A stretch of DNA of 64,000 bases, taken from assembly GCA_963742955.1 (NCBI GenBank), contig CAVUOA010000008.1:1240001-1304000 (forward strand), written 5' to 3'. The stretch comes from CAVUOA01 sp963742955 (lineage in GTDB: Bacteria > Bacteroidota > Ignavibacteria > Tepidaquicellales > OLB5). A program made the position numbers and the translations under genes. Each line of letters begins with the position of its first letter. The first letter of the stretch is position 1. The notes beneath the pieces are model-generated. The model saw only the letters and a program-made list of their open reading frames with translations. It ran no database searches and had not been told where the DNA came from. Below are positions 52,584 to 61,943 of this stretch, one piece after another.

Positions 52584-55001
52584 ATGAAGTACGATTTTAA
52601 TGAAATAGAGCATAAATGGCAGAAATACTGGGAAGAGAACAAAACTTTCCATGTTGAGGCTGATAAAACCAAACCAAAATTTTACTGCCTTGATTTCTTT
52701 CCTTACCCTTCATCCGAAGGGCTCCATGTCGGACACCCGGAGGGCTACACTGCTTCCGATATTATGGCGCGCTATAAGAGGATGAAAGGATATAATGTAC
52801 TCCATCCAATGGGCTGGGATGCATTCGGGCTGCAGGCGGAACAGTACGCGGTTAAGAAAGGAATTCATCCTAAGCTTACCGTGAAAAATTCCGTTGAGAA
52901 TTTTAAAAGACAGCTTAAAGCGATTGGATTTTCATTTGACTGGGAACGGGAAATTAATTCAACCGACCCGAATTATTATAAATGGACGCAATGGATTTTT
53001 CTTCAGCTGTTTAAATTGGGTTTGGCTTATGAAGCGGAAGCCCCCGTGAACTGGTGTCCTGAGCTTAATGCGATTCTTGCTAACGAAGAAGTTCCGGAAC
53101 AGATTGAAAAAGGATATACAGTCGAGCGCCGACCGATGAAACAGTGGATGCTGAAGATTACTGCATATGCCGACCGCCTGCTTAAAGACCTTGACTTACT
53201 GGACTGGCCTGAGAGCACCAAGGAAATGCAAAGGAACTGGATTGGAAAATCTGAAGGAGCAAGAGTCCTCTTTAAGATTAAGGGCTCGGTGGATACTCTT
53301 GAAGTCTTTACTACACGTCCCGATACACTGTGGGGAGCTACATACATGGTTGTTGCGCCGGAGCATCCATACGTTGATTTAATTACAACAGATGAATGCA
53401 GAACCGGGGTCGAAATATATAAACAGGCTGTTAAAAATAAATCTGACCTCGAACGCCAGCAAATAGAAAAAGAAAAAACAGGGGCTTTCACCGGAGCGTA
53501 TGCAATTAATCCCGTAAACAATAAAGAAATACCAATCTGGATTTCCGATTACGTGCTGATGAGCTACGGAACAGGTGCAATAATGGCTGTGCCGGGACAC
53601 GACGAGCGTGACTGGGACTTCGCAAAAAAATATCATATCCCCATAGTAGAGGTTGTAAAAGGCGGTGATGTAACAAAGGAAGCATTCACCGAAGACGGCG
53701 TGGCAGTGAACTCTGATTTTATTAACGGACTTGGAACCGAAGATGCTAAGAAAAAAACTATTGAGTGGCTTGAAAAAAATAATCTCGGTAAAGCAGCTGT
53801 GCAGTATAAGCTGCGCGACTGGCTGTTCTCCCGCCAAAGATACTGGGGCGAACCGATTCCTGTTATTCATCTTGAAGACGGAACGGTAAAACCTGTTGAT
53901 GAAAAAGATTTGCCGGTAGAGCTTCCCGATGTTGAATCGTATAGACCTACGGGAACGGGAGAATCACCCCTGGCGGGAATTCCTGAATGGGTGAATACAA
54001 TAGACAAAGAAACAGGCAAGCCGGCAAAACGAGAAACCAATACAATGCCTCAGTGGGCAGGCTCATGCTGGTATTACTTAAGATTCCTTGACCCGAATAA
54101 CAATAAAGAATTCTGCAGTAAAGAAAACGAAAAATACTGGATGCCGGTTGACTTGTATCTCGGCGGCGCGGAACACGGTGTGCTTCATCTGCTCTATGCA
54201 AGGTTCTGGCACAAAGTTTTGTATGACCTCGGTTACGTTTCTACACGCGAGCCGTTTATGAAGCTTTATCACCAGGGAATGATACTCGGTGAGGATTCAA
54301 ACAAAATGTCGAAATCAAGAGGGAACGTTGTAAATCCCGATGACGTAATAAATCAATACGGCGCAGATTCGCTGAGGCTGTTCGAAATGTTTCTGGGTCC
54401 GCTTTCTGCTACAAAGCCTTGGTCAACACGCGGAATCGAAGGTGTATACAGGTTCCTTAACCGCATATGGCGGCTATATATCGATGAAAACGGAAACCTG
54501 AACAGCGCAATTCAGGATGTTAAGCCCTCGAAGGAAATAGAAATTATTATTAACAAAGCTATTAAAGAGGTAACACGCGATATCGAAGATGAAGACATGA
54601 GGTTTAATACCTGCGTCAGCGAAATGATGATTTTTCTAAATGAGATAAACAGGTACGATGTAATGCCGCGCGAAGTAATGGAAAAATTTGTAAAAATACT
54701 TTCACCGTTTGCGCCGCACATTGCAGAAGAAATCTGGAACAGGCTGGGACATAGTAATTCAATTACTTATGAAAGCTGGCCTGAATATGACGAAACTAAG
54801 CTGCTAATGAAAATGGTTACCGTTGTGGGTCAGGTAAACGGCAAAATGAGAACAAAAATTGAAGTTCAAAATGATACCGATGAAGAAACGTTAAAAGAGC
54901 TTGTGAAGCAAGATGAAAAAGTTCAAAAGTACCTGGATGGCAAAGAAATAGTTAAAGAAATAGTTGTAAAGAACAAACTTGTTAATATTGTAGTAAAGTA
55001 A
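52584..55001 (+). CDS. leuS: leucyl-tRNA synthetase
   Basis: 805 residues from the ATG at 52584; an upstream in-frame start would add a non-family hydrophobic leader. The HIGH motif is HVGH (48-51) in SEGLHVGHPEGYTASDIMAR and the KMSKS loop is in GEDSNKMSKSRGNVVNPDDV. The editing domain lies between, with TTRPDTLWGATYMVVAPEHP. It charges the leucine tRNA gene product found at 46219. The ATG follows a weak agga Shine-Dalgarno. Confidence 0.96.
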   Translation: MKYDFNEIEHKWQKYWEENKTFHVEADKTKPKFYCLDFFPYPSSEGLHVGHPEGYTASDIMARYKRMKGYNVLHPMGWDAFGLQAEQYAVKKGIHPKLTVKNSVENFKRQLKAIGFSFDWEREINSTDPNYYKWTQWIFLQLFKLGLAYEAEAPVNWCPELNAILANEEVPEQIEKGYTVERRPMKQWMLKITAYADRLLKDLDLLDWPESTKEMQRNWIGKSEGARVLFKIKGSVDTLEVFTTRPDTLWGATYMVVAPEHPYVDLITTDECRTGVEIYKQAVKNKSDLERQQIEKEKTGAFTGAYAINPVNNKEIPIWISDYVLMSYGTGAIMAVPGHDERDWDFAKKYHIPIVEVVKGGDVTKEAFTEDGVAVNSDFINGLGTEDAKKKTIEWLEKNNLGKAAVQYKLRDWLFSRQRYWGEPIPVIHLEDGTVKPVDEKDLPVELPDVESYRPTGTGESPLAGIPEWVNTIDKETGKPAKRETNTMPQWAGSCWYYLRFLDPNNNKEFCSKENEKYWMPVDLYLGGAEHGVLHLLYARFWHKVLYDLGYVSTREPFMKLYHQGMILGEDSNKMSKSRGNVVNPDDVINQYGADSLRLFEMFLGPLSATKPWSTRGIEGVYRFLNRIWRLYIDENGNLNSAIQDVKPSKEIEIIINKAIKEVTRDIEDEDMRFNTCVSEMMIFLNEINRYDVMPREVMEKFVKILSPFAPHIAEEIWNRLGHSNSITYESWPEYDETKLLMKMVTVVGQVNGKMRTKIEVQNDTDEETLKELVKQDEKVQKYLDGKEIVKEIVVKNKLVNIVVK

Positions 55002-55009
55002 AATTTTCT

Positions 55010-55397
55010 ATGCTTCATAAAAAGCATTTTACATTGAACGAAGCCAACCGCATGCTTGGTATAATCAGACCGCTGATAGAAAAAATGTCAGGGCTTAAAA
55101 AAATTCTTGATGAGCAGGGATATGATATATTCCGCCACCAGTATTTCGGCGGAATTGGCCCCAACGGAACAGGCGAGTTTCCCAAAGAGATGGAGGAGCT
55201 TGTGGAGATTGTTAAGAAAGATAGCATCTTACGGGGTGATGATTAAGAGTATTGATAACGGGCTGCTGGATTTCCCTTATATTCGCAAGAGCGGCGAAGA
55301 AATTTATCTCTGCTGGAAACGGGGTGAGGGCGAAATTCGGTTCTGGCACACGATTTCAGACGGGTTTTCGGGAAGAAAAAATATAAATGAGTTATGA
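55010..55397 (+). CDS. DUF2203 family protein, frameshifted
   Basis: About 129 residues over two frames. The first part (MLHKKHFTLNEANRMLGIIR and KEMEELVEIVKK) and the second (KSIDNGLLDFPYIRKSGEEI then YLCWKRGEGEIRFWHTISDG and FSGR) together match DUF2203, a small conserved family of unknown function. The join lies at about 55212-55235 in a run of aagaaagat. It follows leuS by 8 bases on the same strand and ends in a terminator. Confidence 0.8.
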
Positions 55398-55400
55398 CAC

Positions 55401-55432
55401 ACGGCTGGCTTTTTAAACCAGCCGTTTATTTT
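55401..55432 (+). terminator. terminator after the DUF2203 gene
   Basis: An 8-bp stem (acggctgg / ccagccgt) with loop ctttttaaa is followed by ttattttat. It lies 3 bases past the stop codon. Confidence 0.75.
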
Positions 55433-55448
55433 ATAAAATAATAATTAT

Positions 55449-56348
55449 ATGAATATATTTAATACGGCAGTAGTAAAAATGATTCCCATTGTTCCAAGAG
55501 GAATAGTGAGGAAGTTCGCAAATCCTTACATTGCAGGAGATAAGCTTTCCGAAGCGGTTCAAAAAGCGAAAGACCTCAACAGTAAAGGTATTATGGGAAC
55601 TATGGACGTGCTCGGCGAGCACAACACGCTCAAAGAACAGGCAACTGAATCAACAAACGAATGCATACAGGTGCTTGACGCAATTAACGAACACAAGCTC
55701 GATTCAAATTTATCGCTCAAGCTTACACAGCTCGGGCTGCAAATGGATTTTAATTTCTGCAAAGATAATTTATTCCGTATACTTGATGCGGCAAGGAAAT
55801 ATAACATATTTGTGAGAATAGATATGGAAGACTCCGCATGTACTGATGATACGCTTAAGCTCTATGAGCTTTCAAGAGATTACTATCCGAACTGCGGAGT
55901 AGTAATTCAGGCGTATATGAGAAGAAGTTATGCCGATGTGGAAAAGCTTGTTAAGCAGAAAGCAAACTTCAGGCTTTGCAAGGGAATATATGTTGAGCCG
56001 GAGGAAATTGCTTACAAGAAGAAAGAGGAAATCAACCAAAACTTTCTTAAGATACTTAGACTTATGCTTGATAATAAAGCGTATGTGGGTATTGCAACCC
56101 ATGATGATGCGGTGGTTGAAGGCGCATATAAAATTCTTGATGAGTTTAAGCTGAAGAAAGAAGAATATGAATTCCAGATGCTGCTGGGAGTAAGAGAAAA
56201 ATTACGTGACCAGGTTCATGCAAAGGGGCACAGGATGAGAATTTACGTACCATTCGGCGAGCACTGGTATAATTACTGCATACGCCGCTTTAAAGAAAAC
56301 CCGAAGATGGCAACCTATGTGCTGAAGAGCATATTAACCGGGAATTGA
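55449..56348 (+). CDS. proline dehydrogenase
   Basis: 299 residues, the usual length of the monofunctional bacterial enzyme. The FAD-binding TIM-barrel signs are LSLKLTQLGLQMDFNFC, VRIDMEDS, and the C-terminal YVPFGEHWYNYCIRRFKENP, which holds the Arg pair that binds proline. It oxidises L-proline to pyrroline-5-carboxylate and passes electrons to the quinone pool. The partner P5C dehydrogenase is not adjacent. A palindrome of the 8414 family follows. Confidence 0.92.
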   Translation: MNIFNTAVVKMIPIVPRGIVRKFANPYIAGDKLSEAVQKAKDLNSKGIMGTMDVLGEHNTLKEQATESTNECIQVLDAINEHKLDSNLSLKLTQLGLQMDFNFCKDNLFRILDAARKYNIFVRIDMEDSACTDDTLKLYELSRDYYPNCGVVIQAYMRRSYADVEKLVKQKANFRLCKGIYVEPEEIAYKKKEEINQNFLKILRLMLDNKAYVGIATHDDAVVEGAYKILDEFKLKKEEYEFQMLLGVREKLRDQVHAKGHRMRIYVPFGEHWYNYCIRRFKENPKMATYVLKSILTGN

Positions 56349-56356
56349 AAATTGTA

Positions 56357-56389
56357 ACTTATCCTATGACTCGGAGTCATAGGATAAGT
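56357..56389. repeat. 33-bp palindrome, second copy of the ctatgact family
   Basis: acttatcctatgact-cgg-agtcataggataagt: perfect 15-nt arms with loop cgg. It shares the core ctatgact / agtcatag and outer bases with the unit at 8414-8448, 48 kb away. It lies 9 bases after the proline dehydrogenase stop codon. Confidence 0.8.
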
Positions 56390-56441
56390 ATTAGAAGTTG
56401 TGTCAGGTTTTACAACCGGACACTTCTGTGATTATTAAAAC

Positions 56442-56469
56442 AAAAAGCCTGCTTTAAAACAGGCTTTTT
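56442..56469. terminator. bidirectional terminator
   Basis: aaaaagcctg / caggcttttt (10-bp stem, loop ctttaaaa) has T-runs on both strands, so it can close both the proline dehydrogenase and the Rieske transcripts. Confidence 0.7.
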
Positions 56470-56511
56470 ATTGTAAATAATAAAATTCGTTTACTTGTAT
56501 TTAGGCTTTTC

Positions 56512-56971
56512 TTAGTTCTGGGGTTTTTCCATTTTAACGGTTACAGTTTCATTTGTCGGGTCATAAACAGCCTCGTATGTATCAAGGTTTTTCTTTGCAG
56601 GACCTTCTGTAACTTTACCGTCGATTGCATATTCGGAACCGTGGCAGGGACAGACGAATTTATTCCCGGTAAGCTCAACAGTGCAGCCTTTATGCTTGCA
56701 AATTAGACTTAACTGCTAAAAACTGAGTCTGTGAAAGCCTCACAAGCATATCTTCATCATCAAGGAAAATGGCGCCTCCGACTTTTGCAAGGTCTGAGTT
56801 TTTTGCGTCTTTTAAATTTACTACAATATCTCCGCTGATTCTTGTAATTTTACCGCGCTTAGTATTTTCTGCTAAAGCGGCTATATCAAACGATGACAGA
56901 ACAGTGCCTCCGACTGCAATTCCAATAGCAGACCTCTTAATAAATTCTCTCCTGGATATTTTGTTTGCCAT
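56512..56971 (-). CDS. Rieske iron-sulfur protein, frameshifted
   Basis: About 152 residues over two frames. A twin-arginine-type start (SRREFIKRSAIGIAVGG) marks export in folded form. The second frame has CKHKGC and CPCHGSEY, the two-Cys/two-His ligands of the [2Fe-2S] cluster, then YAIDGKVTEGPAKKNLDTYE. The join is at about 56695-56705. It is probably an electron carrier of a cytochrome bc-like or related complex; no cytochrome b gene is adjacent. The minus strand shows TAAATTTG 25 bases before the start. Confidence 0.85.
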
Positions 56972-56995
56972 AAATTAAAATCCCCCTAAAAATTT

Positions 56996-57003
56996 CAAAT
57001 TTA
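56996..57003 (-). promoter_or_regulatory. -7 box of the Rieske gene
   Basis: TAAATTTG on the minus strand matches TAnnTTTG and lies 24 bases before the ATG at 56971. The -33 element is not clear. Confidence 0.4.
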
Positions 57004-57217
57004 AGTTATAAAAAACAGTCCCTTCACACTATTAATCCTAAATAAGTTATCAACATTCTTCAAAACATGCAATATAAATTAACTGTTTGATGTTTGCCAA
57101 TTATTACCGGTTTGTAAATACTTGTATCTTTTAGCTATAAACCCATCATAACTGCAATTGAATTATAGAACAATTTCATTTAATTTGATAAATTGGTAAA
57201 AAACAAAGCAAAATCAC

Positions 57218-58054
57218 ATGTCATTAGAAAAAGATATTACTTCTTTATATAACAAAACCAAATTATCGGCTAAAGAATCCCAAAGGGCGAATTCTGTTTA
57301 TAAAGAGCTTATAAAACTGCTGAACAATGGCAAAGTGCGTTCGGCAGAATTTAAAGACGGTTCATGGAAGGCAAATCCGTGGGTTAAACAGGGAATCCTG
57401 CTGGGTTTCAGAATAGGGAAGCTGAAAGACCAATCGATTAACAGTGAATTCCGATATTTTGATAAGCACACATTAAAGCTAAAGCACATTAAGCTTTCGG
57501 ACAGCATCAGGGAAGTCCCCGGCGGCTCATCAATTCGTGACGGCTGCTATATCGGCAAAGGAGTGATTTGTATGCCGCCCATGTATATTAATATCGGGGC
57601 TTATGTTGATAACAATACGTTAATCGATTCTCACGCATTGGTAGGTTCATGCGCACAGCTTGGGAAGAATATTCATCTTTCTGCAGCAGCGCAAATAGGG
57701 GGAGTGCTGGAGCCGGTTAATTCCGTTCCTGTCATTGTGGAAGATGATGTAATGATTGGCGGCAATGCCGGAATATATGAAGGCACAATTGTAAAACGAA
57801 GAGCTGTTATTGGCGCAGGATGTGTAATTACAGGCTCAACGCCTGTTTATGATACTGTTAAAGGTCTGGTTTACAGAAAAACAAAAGAGGAGCCACTTGT
57901 AATTCCGGAAAATGCTGTTGTTGTTGCGGGTTCGCGGCCGCTGAAATCTGAATTTGCCGTAGAAAACAATTTGTCAATCTATACCCCGGTTATAATAAAA
58001 TACCGTGATGAAAAGACCGATGCTTCAACCGCTCTTGAGGAAAGTCTAAGGTAA
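57218..58054 (+). CDS. dapD: tetrahydrodipicolinate N-succinyltransferase
   Basis: 278 residues with the left-handed beta-helix of the hexapeptide family: VPGGSSIRDGCYIGKGVICM, PPMYINIGAYVDNNTLIDSH then ALVGSCAQLGKNIHLSAAAQ, and IVEDDVMIGGNAGIYEG. It converts tetrahydrodipicolinate with succinyl-CoA on the way to lysine and diaminopimelate. dapE is not adjacent. Lysine made here could also feed the 2,3-aminomutase at 24907. Confidence 0.93.
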   Translation: MSLEKDITSLYNKTKLSAKESQRANSVYKELIKLLNNGKVRSAEFKDGSWKANPWVKQGILLGFRIGKLKDQSINSEFRYFDKHTLKLKHIKLSDSIREVPGGSSIRDGCYIGKGVICMPPMYINIGAYVDNNTLIDSHALVGSCAQLGKNIHLSAAAQIGGVLEPVNSVPVIVEDDVMIGGNAGIYEGTIVKRRAVIGAGCVITGSTPVYDTVKGLVYRKTKEEPLVIPENAVVVAGSRPLKSEFAVENNLSIYTPVIIKYRDEKTDASTALEESLR

Positions 58055-58063
58055 TATCTAACA

Positions 58064-58783
58064 ATGAAAATTGCTGTAATTTCTGATATTCACGCTAACC
58101 TTGAAGCGCTTGAGGTATGCCTTGCCAAAATAGATAAGCTGAAACCTGATAAATTGATCTGCCTGGGTGACCTCGTAGATTACTGCGCACAGCCTAACGA
58201 GGTTATTGAGCTTATTAAAAAAAATTGTGATGTGGTTATTATGGGGAATCATGATGAGGCTCAGTTTAATTATGCCCGCGCTGAGGGGTTTACAGAAAAT
58301 GCATTTATATCTTCCGTGCATACCCGTTCGGTGATAAAACCCGAATACGTTGAGTATTTTAAAACCCTGCCATATACTTACTCAGTAGAAAATCTGCTCT
58401 TTGTACACGCCTCACCTTTAAATCCCGGGGATTATAAGTACGTTCGGACCTCTGAGGCAGCAAAAAGTTCGTTTGAATCTTTTTCGGAAAAAGTATGCTT
58501 TATAGGCCATTCGCACCGTCCGGTGATATTTGAAGAACAATATTCAAACGTTTTAGAAACTGAAAGTGTTAGTAATAATGGAAGTTTCAGATATATTATT
58601 AATGTTGGAAGCGTTGGGCAGCCCAGAGACGGAAATCCTAAGCTAAGTTTTGGATTTTTTGACTCAGATAGCTTCAAATATAGTAATTACAGGCTCCAAT
58701 ACCAGGCTGAAAGTGCTTCAAAAAAGATAATTTTAGAAGAATTACCCCCTTTTTTAGCCGAAAGGATATTAAAAGGGGTATAA
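58064..58783 (+). CDS. metallophosphoesterase (YfcE/CapA-like)
   Basis: 239 residues with the phosphoesterase metal-binding motifs in order: SDIHANLEA, LGDLVDYC, MGNHDEAQ, and FIGHSHRPVIFE. They bind two metals in the active site. Members of this family cleave phosphodiesters or signalling nucleotides; the substrate cannot be predicted. It starts 9 bases after dapD and may be in its operon. Confidence 0.88.
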   Translation: MKIAVISDIHANLEALEVCLAKIDKLKPDKLICLGDLVDYCAQPNEVIELIKKNCDVVIMGNHDEAQFNYARAEGFTENAFISSVHTRSVIKPEYVEYFKTLPYTYSVENLLFVHASPLNPGDYKYVRTSEAAKSSFESFSEKVCFIGHSHRPVIFEEQYSNVLETESVSNNGSFRYIINVGSVGQPRDGNPKLSFGFFDSDSFKYSNYRLQYQAESASKKIILEELPPFLAERILKGV

Positions 58784-58865
58784 AATTTAAAAAAAATTGT
58801 ATATTTTATAGTTCTCATAAGCAAATTATTATTCATTTTAGCTTATATTATCCTGAATATCAATA

Positions 58866-59576
58866 ATGAACGTTAAACTTGAATCGCCGTCTTGTGTTGC
58901 TTGCCAGTCAAGGCTTACAAATGTTTTTTGCACCCTGACTGATATGCAGCTTACAAACCTATCGGTTGAAAAATCATGTAATATTTACAAGAAAGGACAG
59001 CTGGTTTTCTATGAAGGCAACCGCCCGACTGGATTATATTGCGTAAATAAAGGCAAAGTAAAGGTTTACCAGATTGGAATGGAAGGTAAGGAGCAGATTA
59101 TCCGCCTTGCCAAAGATGGGGATATTCTCGGCTACCGTTCGCTCATAAGCGGTGAAATGTACACAGCTTCCGCTTCAATAATTGAAGATTCGACAATTTG
59201 CTTTATTCCCAAAAAGACGTTCTTTGATTTACTTCAAACAAACTCTGAGCTTTCAACAAGGATGATGAAGCTTTTATCAAACGACCTTAAGTCGGCTGAG
59301 AAAAGAATCACAGGTCTCGCACAGAAACCGGTTCGCGAGCGAATGGCCGAAACTATACTTATGCTTAAAGAGTTTTACGGGCTCGATAGCGAGAAGCACA
59401 CAATAAAAGCCAATCTTTCGCGCGAAGACATTGCAAATATTGTTGGTACCGCAACTGAAACTGCCATAAGAGTTTTATCTGAGTTCAAGAGCGAGAAGAT
59501 AATTAACCTGATGGGAAAGAAAATACAGATAATAAACAATGATGCTCTAATAAGAGCTGCAAACGTCTTCGATTAG
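58866..59576 (+). CDS. Crp/Fnr-family transcription regulator with N-terminal Cys
   Basis: 236 residues. The N-terminus has C10-x2-C13-x8-C22 (CVACQSRLTNVFC), then a cyclic-nucleotide-type beta barrel (YKKGQLVFYEGNRPTGLYCV) and a C-terminal winged helix (LSREDIANIVGTATETAIRV). The Cys spacing resembles an Fnr-like oxygen-sensing [4Fe-4S] binder but differs from E. coli Fnr (C20-x2-C23-x5-C29), so cofactor use is uncertain. The next gene is a hemerythrin, a likely target or partner. Confidence 0.85.
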   Translation: MNVKLESPSCVACQSRLTNVFCTLTDMQLTNLSVEKSCNIYKKGQLVFYEGNRPTGLYCVNKGKVKVYQIGMEGKEQIIRLAKDGDILGYRSLISGEMYTASASIIEDSTICFIPKKTFFDLLQTNSELSTRMMKLLSNDLKSAEKRITGLAQKPVRERMAETILMLKEFYGLDSEKHTIKANLSREDIANIVGTATETAIRVLSEFKSEKIINLMGKKIQIINNDALIRAANVFD

Positions 59577-59597
59577 CCTGAGAAGGATTTTTTACTG

Positions 59598-59624
59598 AGC
59601 CGGTAACTAACCCGGCTTTTTTAT
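59598..59624 (+). terminator. terminator between the regulator and the hemerythrin
   Basis: agccgg / ccggct with loop taactaac, followed by tttttta. It lies 22 bases past the stop codon of the regulator. Confidence 0.65.
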
Positions 59625-59653
59625 TATCACTAACCAACAAAAAGATTTTTTAT

Positions 59654-60169
59654 ATGAGTACAGAAGAAAAGAGTTCAAAACCGTATGACCTGATTTCGCT
59701 TATTGAGAATGAACAGGACACAATAATGGAAAAAATTACAGGTATAGAGAAATATGCTTGGAAAATAGAAGAATCGGGTTTAACAGATTCTGTTTTCGAA
59801 AATGTTAAAAGCCTGCATGAATATGTCTTTAATGATATTACACGCTACTTTACACTTGAAGAGGTTCTTCTTTTTCCTGAACTTGAAAAAGTAATGCCGC
59901 GCCATTCATCTTCTGCAGCTATGAAAGAAGAACACGCAAGGATATTGAACATCTGTACAACTATTGATGAAATGCTCCGTAACAAAAACGAATCTGAGAA
60001 AAAAAAGGAAATACTACAGGCTGAGATTATTTCATTGGTGGATATACTTCAAAGGCACATACACAAGAAAAACCATGTACTGTACCATGAGGTGCAGACT
60101 ATGTTAACGCCGGAAATTCAGCAGGAAATCTATGTTAAAATGGTGAATTCATTAAATCCTGAAAACTGA
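59654..60169 (+). CDS. hemerythrin-like protein
   Basis: 171 residues of a four-helix bundle. The iron-binding His/Glu residues lie in SLHEYVFNDITRYFTLEEVL followed by LFPELEKVM, then MKEEHARILNIC and LQRHIHKKNHVLYHEVQTML. Such proteins bind a non-haem diiron site and sense or carry O2 or NO, as in the YtfE/NorA line. The gene lies just downstream of a Crp/Fnr-type regulator, a pairing that fits an O2/NO response. It converges with the sulfotransferase-like gene. Confidence 0.85.
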   Translation: MSTEEKSSKPYDLISLIENEQDTIMEKITGIEKYAWKIEESGLTDSVFENVKSLHEYVFNDITRYFTLEEVLLFPELEKVMPRHSSSAAMKEEHARILNICTTIDEMLRNKNESEKKKEILQAEIISLVDILQRHIHKKNHVLYHEVQTMLTPEIQQEIYVKMVNSLNPEN

Positions 60170-60179
60170 GCTCAAAGCC

Positions 60180-60435
60180 CTATTTAATCAGAATCATTTT
60201 TCGTGTTTGGGAAAAATCACCCGCCTCAAGCCTGTAAAAATACAACCCGCTGGAATAATTCGAACCGTCGAATGCAGTTTTATAGCTGCCGGGCTGTTTA
60301 TACCCGGAAACTAATTTTTTCAGCTCCCTGCCTGTTTCGTCAAATACAGATAATTCTACCTGTGAGGCTTTAGGGATATCGTAAGTTATTTCTGTCCTTG
60401 GGTTGAAAGGATTAGGAAAGTTTTGGCTTAATTTA
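60180..60435 (-). repeat. sorting-domain cassette, copy 1
   Basis: The 3' 256 bases of this gene match 62122-62377 with one difference (60420), including the first 240 bases without a mismatch. The rest of the two genes is diverged, so the shared part looks like gene conversion or a recombined cassette. Confidence 0.9.
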
Positions 60436-61943
60436 AATGCTGTTGGCATTAAACCGGATTGGATGTTAATTGCTAAGGGGGCGCCTGACCAATCTAATTT
60501 GTAAGCGCGGTATGTGTAAATATTCTGCTGGTAAGAACCTTCGAACACAATTGTGCGGTCAGGTTTTACCTCAGTAACAGTTGGTCTGGTTCCGCCCCAT
60601 GAAATTAAGGTATTTCCATTATCGAGCCTTTGAACATAACCGCCCCAAAATCCGTAAACATCAGGTGTTTTTCTGAATTGCCATACCAGTGTTGCTGTCA
60701 TACTTGAGGTGTTAAGTGAATATTCAACCGCTCTTGAGAACGGAGGAGTATGGAAATTTCCGTTATCAAAAAGAGTTAAGTCACCGTTTGCAATTCTTCT
60801 TACTGAGTGCTGGTAAGTAAATCTGAGAGTATCGTTTGTGAATGTAAATTGGTTATGACTGCCGCCGAATCTCCAAATAATATCCCCGGTAGTGCGGTTA
60901 ATTTTTGTTATTTCATTAAGATGTCTTGATGATATTATTATGTTTCCGTCATTGTCTGATTCAATTGCATTTCCGTGCACATAATCAATAACGGAATCAA
61001 GCAGGTTAACATGCTGCGCATCGGTAATGGCAAAATGGTCCCAGCTTCTCCACTGGAATACAACGTTTTTGCTCTGGTCTATTTCCTGAATTATCAGTCC
61101 AATAACAGTAGCGTGCGGGTTTCCTCCCTGAACAATCTGGCTCATATCAACAATTTCTGGGTCATATGCTAAAAGCAATGCATGACCGTTGTTTAAAACT
61201 CTTAGCTCATGAATATCCGCCGTATAACCGTTTCCGCAGTAAAAACTGTCAATAATATCATAGTTCTGGCTAAGCTCATAATGTGTATTTTTATCAGCAT
61301 TGAAGTATGTTAAATTTCCGTTTGGCTGTTTCTTAAAATCACCGAACAGTTTATTCGTTACAAATGATCTGTACCAGTAAAAGCTGCCGTTATTATTCAT
61401 TATTACAAGGCTTGAATATCCATTATACGGCGTTGTAAACAGAAACCCGGGGGCAGGATTATTGTTTACTGAAACAACAAGCGGGGGTGGCTGAATAAAA
61501 TCCGGAATATCAAAAACTGCGGGAGGGGGATTATATTCATAGGTGTTTCTTATAAATCCGGGTGGAATTTTTCCCGAAGAAATTGTAAAACAGTATGAAA
61601 ATTCTTTTTTCCAGGGATAAATCTCTCTGATTAATTCTCCTGACAGAATAACATTTACCCGTTCTCCGTGAATAAAAGAAGCATCCGGTTTTATAAGAAT
61701 TTTTTTATTACTGCTGCAAACAATTATAGTTCCGGGATGGAATCCGCTCAAATTGCCACTGACAGAAATACAATTCTGCATTTCTGCATTTGTAAGGTTT
61801 ATTTGTTTATCAAATCCGATAATAATATTATTATTGATGCTGACATATTCAGCACCAGGCTGCGGTTCAAGATAATTTATTTTATTAAACGAATATGAGT
61901 ATGTTGACAGAAAAAAAGATAAAATTATTAAAAATCGGTTCAT
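60180..61943 (-). CDS. secreted arylsulfotransferase-like protein with type IX sorting domain
   Basis: 587 residues: a signal peptide, a Big_5-like N-terminal domain (FDKQINLTNAEMQNCISVSG), then an arylsulfotransferase (ASST) propeller with HGNAIESDNDGNIIISSRHL and YQHSVRRIANGDLTLFDNGN, which carries the conserved His and Arg of that family, and a Por sorting domain (KLSQNFPNPFNPRTEITYDI) at the end. ASST enzymes move sulfate between phenols using a sulfo-His. It would be exported by the type IX system. A paralog lies 1.9 kb upstream on the same strand. Confidence 0.85.
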   Translation of the reverse strand: MNRFLIILSFFLSTYSYSFNKINYLEPQPGAEYVSINNNIIIGFDKQINLTNAEMQNCISVSGNLSGFHPGTIIVCSSNKKILIKPDASFIHGERVNVILSGELIREIYPWKKEFSYCFTISSGKIPPGFIRNTYEYNPPPAVFDIPDFIQPPPLVVSVNNNPAPGFLFTTPYNGYSSLVIMNNNGSFYWYRSFVTNKLFGDFKKQPNGNLTYFNADKNTHYELSQNYDIIDSFYCGNGYTADIHELRVLNNGHALLLAYDPEIVDMSQIVQGGNPHATVIGLIIQEIDQSKNVVFQWRSWDHFAITDAQHVNLLDSVIDYVHGNAIESDNDGNIIISSRHLNEITKINRTTGDIIWRFGGSHNQFTFTNDTLRFTYQHSVRRIANGDLTLFDNGNFHTPPFSRAVEYSLNTSSMTATLVWQFRKTPDVYGFWGGYVQRLDNGNTLISWGGTRPTVTEVKPDRTIVFEGSYQQNIYTYRAYKLDWSGAPLAINIQSGLMPTAFKLSQNFPNPFNPRTEITYDIPKASQVELSVFDETGRELKKLVSGYKQPGSYKTAFDGSNYSSGLYFYRLEAGDFSQTRKMILIK

